Position numbers and translations under genes: made by a program
The notes under the pieces: model-generated
The model's database searches: none
Seen by the model: only the letters and a program-made list of their open reading frames with translations
What the model was told of the DNA's origin: nothing
Origin: Acidobacteriota bacterium
Lineage (GTDB): Bacteria > Acidobacteriota > Holophagae > Holophagales > Holophagaceae
Reading direction: 5' to 3'
Length of the DNA: 64,000 bases
NCBI GenBank assembly: GCA_021794095.1
Contig: JAJYRN010000012.1
Span: 1 to 64,000 of the forward strand
Shown: positions 35,647-44,900 of the stretch, one piece after another
Numbering within the stretch: position 1 is the first letter of the stretch
Layout: every line of letters begins with the position of its first letter

Positions 35647-37736
35647 GCGGAAACCTGGGCGTTGCCGCTCTCGAGGCGGAGCAGCCCCTGGACATCCAGG
35701 ATCAGGGCCACGCGGCCATCCCCGAGAATGGTGGCGCCGGAAATGCCCTCCACGCGGCGGTAGTGGGTTTCCAGGCTCTTGATGACCACCTGCTGCTGCC
35801 CCAGCAACTCGTCTACCGCCATGGCGGCCCGCTTGCCCTCGGCTTCCACCAGCACCAGGAGCACCCGCTCCTCCGCTGTGTCTGCGGCGCCACCTCCCTC
35901 CAGGATCCGCTGGAGGCGCATCACCGGGATGAACTCGCCCCGGAGGCTGATCACCTCCCGGTCGCCCTTGACGGTGCGAATGTCCGCGCGGCGGCACTGG
36001 AAACTCTCCAGCACCGAGGCCAGGGGGAACACGAAGGTCTCGGGGCCCACGCGCACCGTCAAGCCATCGAGGATGGCCAGGGTGAGGGGCAGGATGAGGG
36101 TGAACGTGGAACCCCGGCCCAGCTGGCTGGCGATATCAATGCGCCCGCCCAGGGCCCGGATGTTCTGGCGCACCACATCCATGCCGACGCCGCGGCCGGA
36201 GACATCGGAGACCTGCTCGGCCGTGGAGAAACCGGGTTCGAAAATCAGGGGGAAGAGCTCCTCGTCGGCCGGCCGTGCGTCTGCCGGCAGCAGCCCCCGC
36301 TCGATGGCCTTGCGCAGGATGCGCGCGGGATCCAGCCCGTGGCCGTCGTCCTTCACCTCGATGTGGATGTGCCCGCCCCGGCTATAGGCCCGCAGGGTGA
36401 TGGTGCCCTTGGACGGCTTGCCCGCCGCGGCGCGCGCCTCGCGGGTCTCGATACCGTGGTCTACCGCATTGCGGACCAGGTGGGTCATGGGATCTACCAG
36501 CATCTCGATGAAGGTCTTGTCCAGTTCGGTGGCCTGGCCTTCGAGCACCAGGTCCAGCTCCTTCCCCATCTGCTTGGCCAGCTCATGCACCATCCGCGGG
36601 AAGCGCGAGAACACCATCTCCACGGGCACCATGCGGATGCCCATGACGCGCTCCTGGAGTTCGCGGGTCTGCCGGTCGAGCTGGAGCAAGGCGACCGCCA
36701 TCCGTTCTTCGCTGCCGGCGCCCCTGGCGGACTGGGCCGCCTGGGCCAGCATGGCCTGGGTGATGACCAGCTCGCCGACCAGGTTCACCAGGCGATCCAC
36801 CTTTTCGGTGGCGACACGAATGGTGGCAGCCTCCGCCTGGTTGCGCTTCTTCTGCTGCTGGCCCAGGGCCCGGTCCACCGCCTCCGGCTTCGCCTTCCCC
36901 GTGGCGATCAGGATTTCGCCCAGGTGCTTCTGCTGGGCCAGAGCTTCGCGCACATCCGCCGGTGGAACGCCTTCCTCGCGCTCCAGGATTTCGCCGATGG
37001 GCGGCACCTGGCTGTCGGGCGTCAGCGGTTCGATCCGGAGGTTGTCGCCTTCGGCGACGAACTCGAAGACCTCCTCCACATCCGCCCGGGGAGCTGCCGA
37101 ATCGAGGTGCAGATCCCAGGCCAAGTGGCAGTCCTCAGGCTCCAGGCTTTCCAGTTTGGGGAGGTGGGCGAGATCCGGCCAGGCCTGGAGGGTTCCCAGG
37201 CGTCCGAGGTCGCGGAACAGCCGCTCCAGGTTCACACCGCGGCGGAAGGCATCCACCGGGGCTTCAAAGTGGATCCGGAACCCGGGCCCGTGGGTGGGTG
37301 CAGGTGGGGGCGGGGCCGGTGCGGGCGGCGCGGGGGCTGCCGCGCCCTCCTCCTGGAGATGGGCCAGCAGCGCTTCCTGGGCCTGCTGCTCCTTGGCCGG
37401 CAAGGGCTCGCTCCGCTGGGCGGCATAGATATGGCTTCGGATCAGATCCACGGCCTGAAGCAGATGCTCGACCAGATCCGGGGTCAGGGCGCGGTGCCCC
37501 TGGCGGACCGGTTCGAGGAAGCTCTCCAGCTGGTGGGTGAACGCGGCGATGGCGGGGAATCCGAAGGTTCCGGCATTGCCCTTGAGGGAGTGGGCGGCGC
37601 GGAACAGGGTGTGCAGATCCTCCGGTTCCACCGCCTGGAGGTCCATGGCCAGCAGCGTGGCCTCCATGCTGTCCGCCAGCTCGACCGCTTCCTCGAAGAA
37701 GGCGTTGCGGAACTGTTCCATGGGATCGGACATCAC
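35643..37736 (-). CDS. cheA: Chemotaxis histidine kinase CheA
   Basis: Hpt AAHSLKGNAGTFG; HLVRNAVDHGIETREARAAAGKP; GRGVGMDVVRQNIRALGG; C-terminal CheW-like domain. Confidence 0.96.
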   Translation of the reverse strand: MMSDPMEQFRNAFFEEAVELADSMEATLLAMDLQAVEPEDLHTLFRAAHSLKGNAGTFGFPAIAAFTHQLESFLEPVRQGHRALTPDLVEHLLQAVDLIRSHIYAAQRSEPLPAKEQQAQEALLAHLQEEGAAAPAPPAPAPPPPAPTHGPGFRIHFEAPVDAFRRGVNLERLFRDLGRLGTLQAWPDLAHLPKLESLEPEDCHLAWDLHLDSAAPRADVEEVFEFVAEGDNLRIEPLTPDSQVPPIGEILEREEGVPPADVREALAQQKHLGEILIATGKAKPEAVDRALGQQQKKRNQAEAATIRVATEKVDRLVNLVGELVITQAMLAQAAQSARGAGSEERMAVALLQLDRQTRELQERVMGIRMVPVEMVFSRFPRMVHELAKQMGKELDLVLEGQATELDKTFIEMLVDPMTHLVRNAVDHGIETREARAAAGKPSKGTITLRAYSRGGHIHIEVKDDGHGLDPARILRKAIERGLLPADARPADEELFPLIFEPGFSTAEQVSDVSGRGVGMDVVRQNIRALGGRIDIASQLGRGSTFTLILPLTLAILDGLTVRVGPETFVFPLASVLESFQCRRADIRTVKGDREVISLRGEFIPVMRLQRILEGGGAADTAEERVLLVLVEAEGKRAAMAVDELLGQQQVVIKSLETHYRRVEGISGATILGDGRVALILDVQGLLRLESGNAQVSA

Positions 37737-38095
37737 AGCACCTTGTTCACGACATCCAGCAGCTTTTCGGGACTGAAGGGTTTCACGATCCAGCCGGTGG
37801 CGCCGGCCTCTTTGCCCTTCTGCTTCATGTCCAGACCGGACTCTGTGGTGAGCACGAGGATGGGGGTGAACCGGAACTCGGGCAGGGCGCGCAGGCGCTG
37901 CACCAGGGTGATGCCATCCATGCGGGGCATGTTCACATCCGTGATGACCAGCGACAGCTTCTGGCCCCGGGCGCGCTCCAGGGCTTCCAGGCCGTCCCCC
38001 GCCTCCAGGATGTCGAAGCCGGCTCCCTTCAGGGTGAAGCCGATCATCTGCCGCATGGTGCTCGAATCGTCCACGGTGAGGATGGTCTTGCCCAT
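37733..38095 (-). CDS. cheY: CheY-like response regulator
   Basis: KTILTVDDSSTMRQMIGFTLKGAGFDILEAGDGLEALE...ITDVNMPRMDG...GWIVKPFSPEKL. Confidence 0.94.
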   Translation of the reverse strand: MGKTILTVDDSSTMRQMIGFTLKGAGFDILEAGDGLEALERARGQKLSLVITDVNMPRMDGITLVQRLRALPEFRFTPILVLTTESGLDMKQKGKEAGATGWIVKPFSPEKLLDVVNKVL

Positions 38096-38109
38096 GGCGG
38101 TCACTCCCG

Positions 38110-39165
38110 TCAAAAAAGGTCTACGTCGCCGGCGGCCAGGGAATCCCGCTTGACGGCTTTGAAGCGGATCTGCGCGGCCTCGACGGAGGCCAGATCCGCC
38201 AGCAGGGTCTGGAGGGCCGTGCCTTCGTCTTCCCCCCGGTCGAGGCCGGCTTCGAGGGCCTTCCAGGCGGTGGCCTGCTCCTGGAGGTTCCCCAGTTCCT
38301 GCTGGCAGGCCTGGAGGGTCTGGTGCACCAGATCCTCGAACTGGAGGCTGCGCACCACATGGCCGACCTGCTCTTCGATCTGCCGGGCGTTGACTTCCAT
38401 CTCGGCCACCCGATCGCGCACCTTCCGGGTGCTTTCATCCAGGGCCTGGATGAGGGATTCGGAGTCGCCCCGGGACTGGATGGCGATGTTCAAATCCTTG
38501 CTCGCGATGGCCTGTACCTGGCTATCCGTGCGGATCAGGGCTTCCCGGGTGCCCTGGATCTGCTCCTGGATGGTGGCGCTCAGCGCCGTGCTGTGGTCCG
38601 CCAGCTTGGACACTTCCCCGGCCACCACCGCGAAGCCCGCGCCGAACTTCCGGGCGTGGGCGGCCTCGATGGTGGCGTTGAGGGCCAGGAGGTGGGTCTG
38701 CCCTGCGATGTCGCCCAGTTCCTGGAGCATGCCCTCCATGCGGTCCGAACGGGTGCGGATGTCCTCGACTTCTTCTACCAGTTGCATGGAGGATTTGGAG
38801 ATCTCGAGCATGTTGCCCACAAAGGCATCGAGGGTGCCGATGATGCTGGCCGACAGGGTGGCGGTGGCTTCGGTGGAATCCATATTCTTGCCGGTGATGC
38901 GCATGGCATCCTGCACCGAAAGGGCCAGATGGTGCTGGGCCTGCACCCGCGCACTCAGCGTTCTCAACGCTTGTTCCAGGGTCTGGGCCGCTTCGCCCAC
39001 CAGGCTGTCCACCTGGCCCAGCTCCGAGTGGAGGAAGGCCACCTGGCCCTCAAGCATGAGGGCTTCCCGCTGCGCGATCTGGCGCACCAGCGACCGGTGA
39101 GGCGCCGCGACTTCCCCGGTCTGCGCTTCTTCGACCGAGGGCTTCCGCAAGGTCCATGCGGTCAT
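38110..39165 (-). CDS. Soluble (no TM) methyl-accepting chemotaxis-type protein
   Basis: [60 protein letters not shown]. Confidence 0.85.
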   Translation of the reverse strand: MTAWTLRKPSVEEAQTGEVAAPHRSLVRQIAQREALMLEGQVAFLHSELGQVDSLVGEAAQTLEQALRTLSARVQAQHHLALSVQDAMRITGKNMDSTEATATLSASIIGTLDAFVGNMLEISKSSMQLVEEVEDIRTRSDRMEGMLQELGDIAGQTHLLALNATIEAAHARKFGAGFAVVAGEVSKLADHSTALSATIQEQIQGTREALIRTDSQVQAIASKDLNIAIQSRGDSESLIQALDESTRKVRDRVAEMEVNARQIEEQVGHVVRSLQFEDLVHQTLQACQQELGNLQEQATAWKALEAGLDRGEDEGTALQTLLADLASVEAAQIRFKAVKRDSLAAGDVDLF

Positions 39166-39464
39166 GGCTGGCGCTCCAGAAGGGCGGCCAATCCGAGGGG
39201 CCGGAACCGTTCTGTCCACTCGGCCTTGAGACCGGTCAGCGACAGCGTCGCGCCCTGGGCCTTGGCCTGGCGCTCCAGGGCCAGCAGCAGCTGGAGGCCC
39301 GATAGATCCAGATCGCCAATACCGGAGAGATCCAGCATCAGCGGGCCCTGATGACCGGCGAGGCGGATCCGGAGCGCCTCGAACTGTTCCTGGATGCTGA
39401 ACAGATCGAGATCCCCCTGAAGGGCGAATGGGGCGGGTGAGGGTTTCTTGGGCATGGGCATCAA
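39162..39464 (-). CDS. STAS-domain protein
   Basis: [38 protein letters not shown]; 4-bp overlaps with both neighbours. Confidence 0.82.
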   Translation of the reverse strand: MMPMPKKPSPAPFALQGDLDLFSIQEQFEALRIRLAGHQGPLMLDLSGIGDLDLSGLQLLLALERQAKAQGATLSLTGLKAEWTERFRPLGLAALLERQP

Positions 39465-39961
39465 GGGGCGGCGGCCTCGATGGAGTGCAACTCTCCATCG
39501 GACAGAAGGCGGTCGAGGTCAAGGAGGATCAGCATGGATTCGCCGCCCTGGGCAGAGGGTTGGGTGGCCAGGCCCGCGATGAACTCTCGCCCGAGTTGGG
39601 CCTGGCCGCCCAGTTCAGGGGGTGGCTTGATGGCCGATCCATCCAGATCCACCACATCCGACACGGCATCCACTCGGATGCCCAGGGTGCGGCTCAGCAC
39701 CTCGACGATGATGATCACCGGGCGCCCGCCCTCGGGCGGATCCCCGAGGGAGAACCGCTGGCGGAGATCCAGAATGGGCACAATGGCTCCGCGCAGGTTG
39801 ATGACGCCCGGCATGTAAGGCGGAGACTTGGGAATGCGGGTGATGATGGCTTCGGCCTGGATTTCCCGGACCTTGAGGATGGGAATGCCATAGGCTTCGC
39901 CGGCCAGGGCGAAACACAAAACCTGGCTGAGCGTCTGAGCAGCGGATGGAAGGTTGGACAT
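39461..39961 (-). CDS. cheW: Chemotaxis coupling protein CheW
   Basis: [58 protein letters not shown]. Confidence 0.95.
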   Translation of the reverse strand: MSNLPSAAQTLSQVLCFALAGEAYGIPILKVREIQAEAIITRIPKSPPYMPGVINLRGAIVPILDLRQRFSLGDPPEGGRPVIIIVEVLSRTLGIRVDAVSDVVDLDGSAIKPPPELGGQAQLGREFIAGLATQPSAQGGESMLILLDLDRLLSDGELHSIEAAAP

Positions 39962-39988
39962 GGCCTCTCCTGAGTGGCTGCCTGGGTG

Positions 39989-41722
39989 CTAGAAGGATTC
40001 CCAGCTGCCGTCTTCATCATCCTTGGGGGTGGGCACGGGGGGCTTCGTGGCGGACAACTCTGGGCGGGCGGCAGGTCGCTTGAGCACGGGAGCATGGGCC
40101 GCCGGGGCCTTCCTCGGGGCCGGAGCGGTGGCATGGGTCACGGTGGTGTGCTGGGGCTTGGCCTGGCCCCGGCGGACTTCCACCCCCGTCTTGAATCGGG
40201 CTACGACCTCGGTGAGGGCGTGGGCCTGGGCATCCAGGGATTCCGCGGCGGCGGCGGCCTCCTCCACCAGAGCGGCGTTCTGCTGCGTCACTTCATCCAT
40301 CTGCACCACGGCCTTGTTGATCTCGTTCAGGGCGGTGCTCTGCTCCTGGGTGGCGCCCGCGATCTCCTCCACCAGGCTGGTGGCCCGCTGCACGTTGGTG
40401 ACCACCTCCTGGATGGTCTCCCCGGCGTGGGCGGCGACCTTGGTGCCGTCCTGAGACTTGGCCACGCTCTCGCGGATGAGCCCCTTGATCTCCTTGGCCG
40501 CATCGGCGCTGCGCTTGGCGAGATTGCGCACTTCGGCGGCCACCACGGCGAAGCCACGGCCCTGCTCGCCGGCCCGCGCGGCCTCCACGGCGGCGTTCAG
40601 GGCCAGCAGGTTGGTCTGGAAGGCGATCTCATCCACCACGCCGATGATCTCGTTGATCTTGGCGGAACTCTGGTTGATGGCCTCCATGGCGGAGATGACC
40701 TGGCCCACGGCTTCGCCGCCCTCCTGGGCCACCTTGCGGGCCCGGCCGGCTTCCTGGTTGGCGGAGCGGGCGTTGTCGGCGGTCTGGTTCACGTTGGAGG
40801 TAATCTCCTCCATGCTGCTGGCGGTCTCCTCCAGGCTGGCGGCCTGTTCCTCGGTCCGACGGCTGAGATCCTGGTTGCCCATGGAGATCTCGCCCGATGC
40901 GGTGGAGATGGCCTGGGCGCTCTCCTGGATCTGCAACACCATTTCGCGCAGCCCCTCGTTCGTCTCGTTGAGGATGCGGCCCAGGGTGCCAAGTTCATCC
41001 TTGGATCGCACCGCCACCCGCTGGGTGAGATCCCCCTGGGCTACGGTCTCGATCACATCCCCCACGGCCTTCAGGGGCTGGGTGATGCTGCGGGTGGTGA
41101 GATAGGCCAGCACTGCGCCGAGGATGAGGGCCAGCACGGTGCCGGTCACCATCATCATCAGGGCGCTCTGATAGGCCGCCTGGGCTTCGGCGTACTTCGC
41201 CTGCATGTTCTGGTTGTAGTACTGAACGGATTTGGCGAGTTCATCCTGCCATGCCTGTTCGTTGCCGCGGGCCTCGCCCAGCATGAGCTTGGCAGCATCC
41301 TGGTTTTTGCCGGCCTGGGCCAGGGCCATCACCTGACCGTTGGAGGCGCGGGCCTTGGCCTTGGCTGTTTCGATCTCCGCGAAGAGATCCTTGCCACGTT
41401 GGGACTCCTGGCTGGCCTCCAGTTTCTTGGAGGTCTCATCGTAGGAGGCGCGGGCCTTGGCGATGGCCTCCCGGGCGGTCTGCTGATCCGCTGCGTTGTT
41501 CAGGAGCAGGATCGTCCGCATCTCCCGTGAAATGGCGAATACCTGGTCGGTCATGTCACGCGCCATCTTGTCCTGCGCACTGTAGTGGGTGACGATCTGC
41601 TCCATGTTGCCGTCAACGGCTCCCATGCGGTTCAGGCCAATGCCTGCGACCACCATGAGCAGGGCCAGGATGATCCCGAAACCCAGGGCGAGACGGGTTC
41701 CGATCTTCAGGTTCGTGAGCAT
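39989..41722 (-). CDS. Methyl-accepting chemotaxis protein with HAMP domain and C-terminal pentapeptide
   Basis: TM, 4HB-type sensor, [61 protein letters not shown]; ends SWESF. Confidence 0.95.
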   Translation of the reverse strand: MLTNLKIGTRLALGFGIILALLMVVAGIGLNRMGAVDGNMEQIVTHYSAQDKMARDMTDQVFAISREMRTILLLNNAADQQTAREAIAKARASYDETSKKLEASQESQRGKDLFAEIETAKAKARASNGQVMALAQAGKNQDAAKLMLGEARGNEQAWQDELAKSVQYYNQNMQAKYAEAQAAYQSALMMMVTGTVLALILGAVLAYLTTRSITQPLKAVGDVIETVAQGDLTQRVAVRSKDELGTLGRILNETNEGLREMVLQIQESAQAISTASGEISMGNQDLSRRTEEQAASLEETASSMEEITSNVNQTADNARSANQEAGRARKVAQEGGEAVGQVISAMEAINQSSAKINEIIGVVDEIAFQTNLLALNAAVEAARAGEQGRGFAVVAAEVRNLAKRSADAAKEIKGLIRESVAKSQDGTKVAAHAGETIQEVVTNVQRATSLVEEIAGATQEQSTALNEINKAVVQMDEVTQQNAALVEEAAAAAESLDAQAHALTEVVARFKTGVEVRRGQAKPQHTTVTHATAPAPRKAPAAHAPVLKRPAARPELSATKPPVPTPKDDEDGSWESF

Positions 41723-41987
41723 GGGGCCTCCAACTGGAAGGGACTGTGGGGAAGGGATTCCATACCGATGCCATCGGCGGATGGTGCCGGGATCAAACAA
41801 ATGTTCGTTCGTGTGTGACATTGATCACAGGTGGGTCAAATAGTTGTTGAATCCAACATTAACGATGTCTGAAAACCGGTTGGAGCCTCAATACAGCCAG
41901 CCGGATTAATGGCCTGCTGGCCCTGCCAGAACTCCTGCTCGCCGCCTTTCTGGCCGAAAGATTTTGGAGTGGACCACCGGGGCCCTA

Positions 41988-44900
41988 ATGTCAAACCTCT
42001 TCCAGCCTGATCCTCCAACCCCTGTCGTCCGTAGCTGGGGGCGGGTGTCTTCGATCCGGTCCGCCTGGGTGGTCCTGGCGCTCTGCCTGGTGATCCTCGG
42101 GGGGGGCGGTTTCCTCCTGCAACGGCAGATTCGGAGCGCGCGTCGGGAAGCGCGGCAGGAACTGGCCACCATCGCCGACCTGAAGACCTCGCAGATCGCG
42201 GCCTGGTATGTCAGTCGCGAACACTTCGCGGACCGGATCCAGCACAACCGGATCCTGCAGGATCAGTTCCTGCGGATCCTGGATGGCACAGCCACTCCGC
42301 AAACAAGGACCGACTTGGAAGCCTGGCTGGAGGATCTGCAGGCCGACGGCTACCAGCAGGTGGCGCTGTTCGGCCGCAGTGGCCAGGTGTTCCTGCGGGC
42401 GCCGAAGGCCGCGAAGTCCATCGTGTGGGATGCGACCGATCCGGATTTCCAGAAGGCCCTGGCTGTGGGACACGTTCTGATCCAGCGGCTGCACCGGGAT
42501 GCGGCCGATCCGAACAGCCACTTGAGCGTGTGGGTGCCCGTGACCCAGCGAAAGGGCGGTACGCCGGTAGGCCTGCTGCTGCTCCAGGTGGATGTTTCTC
42601 CGTTCCTGGCGCCCTACCTGGCCACTTGGCCCCACACCAGCCCTACGGCTGAAACCCAGCTGGTGGAGCGGATCGGCAATGATGCGGTCTATCTGAACGA
42701 TCAGCGCTTTCAGCCCGGAACGGCATTGACGCTGCGGATCCCCATCGAGGGCCATGCGGACCATCCGGCCGTCATGGCGGTGCTGGGCCGGGAGGGCCTG
42801 GTCACGGGCCGCGACTACCGGAATGTGCCCGTGCTGGCGGTGCTCCGCAAGATTCCGGGCACCCCATGGTCCCTGGTCGCCAAGGTGGATCAATCCGAGA
42901 TCTATCGTTCCGCGCGCCAGGAGAGCTGGACCGGAGCCCTCATCCTGCTGATGATGGCGGGGCTGGTGGCAAGCGGTTCCGCGCTCCTCTTCCGCCAGCG
43001 TGCCCTGAACGAGGCCCGCGAGCTGCTTCAGCTCGAACAGGAAGCCAAGGCCTCCAATGAGCGGTACCGCCTTCTGATGGAGCGGGCCAACGACATCATC
43101 CTGGTGCTGGGCCGGGAGGGCCGCATCCTGGAGGCCAACGCCCAGGCCGTGGCGGCCTACGGGTACTCCCATGAGGAACTGCTGCGTCTAACCATCCTGG
43201 ATCTCCGGGAACCTGAAACCCGGGAGATAGCTGCGCTTCAATTGGCGCGGGTCCAGAAGGGGGAAGCCCTGCGCTTCGATGCGCTGCACCGCCGGGCCGA
43301 TGGCGCCGTGTTCCCGGTGGAGGTCTCGTCCACGCGGATTCCCATGGGTGAGGATGCGGCCCTGTTGAGCTTCATCCGCGACATCACTGAGCGGAAGGCG
43401 CAGGAAGACGCTCTGGAGCGCATGACCCGGCTCTATGCGGCGCTGAGCCAGGTGAACCAGGCCATCGTGTGGTCCAAGGATCGGCAGGCCCTGCTGGACA
43501 AGATCTGCGAAGTGATGGTCGTCTTCGGGACGTTCAGCATGGCCTGGATCGGGTGGGATGATCCCGGAACCCATCAGGTGCGCGTGGAGGCGCACTATGG
43601 AGACCGCTGGGGCATCCTCGACCGGGTGACGGTCCGCAGCGATGACACCCCGGAAGGCCGCGGCCCCCTGGGGACCGCCCTCCGGGAAGGACATCCCTGC
43701 CTGCTGAACGACTACCAGGGCGCGTCCGAATCGGCCCCCTGGCGCCAGGAGTTGCAGGCCTCGGGACTGGCTTCGATGGCGGCCTTCCCGATCCGGCAGG
43801 GCGGCGCGGTGGTGGGGGGGCTCGCCGTCTATGCCACAGGGAAGGACTTTTTCGGCCCCCATGAGGCTGCGCTGCTGGAAGAGGCCGCCGGAGATGTCTC
43901 TTTCGCCCTGGATCACCTGGCCAGTGAGGCGAAGCGCCTGGAGGCGGAGACGGCCCTGTGCGAACAGGAGCGCTTCCTGCGCGAGGCGGAGGAGGCGGGC
44001 GGCGTCGGTTGCTACACCTGGAATCTTCCAACCGACCGGTGGATTGCCACGCCCGCCCTGGAACGCATCTTCGGCATCGGGCCCGACCATCCGCGGGATC
44101 TCGCGGGGTGGCTGGCGCTGGTAGAGCCTTCCCATCGGGAGGCCCTGCGCGCCCATGTGGACGAACGCCTGGCGCAGCATGGCCCCTTCGATTATGAGTA
44201 CCCCATCCGCCGTCCCCTGGATGGGCAGCTCCTCTGGCTTCGCGGCACGGGTGAATTCCGCTGGGATGAGGCCGGTCAGCCTCTGGCGCTCACGGGCGTC
44301 ATTCGCGATGTCACCGACCGGAAGGTCCGCGAGCTGGAACTGGCGCGGACCAACCGCCTCTACGCTGCCCTCAGCCAGGTGAACCAGGCCATCGTGTGGG
44401 CGAAGGACCGCCAGGATCTGCTGGACCGGGTCTGCCGCGTCCTGGTCGAACAAGGTGCCTTCAGCATGGCCTGGATCGGCTGGGAGGATCCAGCGATCCA
44501 GCGGGTACGGGTTTCCGCTTCCTTCGGGGATGCCCGCGGGATGCTGGACCGCGTGGTGGTGCGCACGGACGCTTCCCCCGAAGGGCGCGGGGCTGTGGGC
44601 CCGGCCATCACCCAGGGGCGTCCCTCAGTATTCAATGATCTCTTGGGAGATCCGCGTTCCGCGCCCTGGCAGGCGGAGCTAGCCGAGTCCGGGTTTGCGT
44701 CCATGGCGGCCTTCCCGGTCCAGGAAGGCGGGGCGACCCGGGGGGCCATTGCCGTCTATGCCGCCGAGAAGGATTTCTTCGCCGCGCCTGAAGTGGCGCT
44801 TCTGGAAGAGGTGGCGAGGGATCTTTCCTTCGCCCTGGACCACCTGGCCAGCGAGGCCGAGCGGCGCGCCGCAGAAACGGCGCTGCAGGCTTCCGAGGAC

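Noticed and set aside
35763-38153. 796-aa plus-strand ORF
   Set aside because: Antisense to cheA/cheY; H/G/L-rich shadow frame
39974-41530. 518-aa plus-strand ORF (G/L/H-rich, looks membrane-like)
   Set aside because: Antisense to the MCP coding region; composition artefact of Ala/Gln-rich MCP helices
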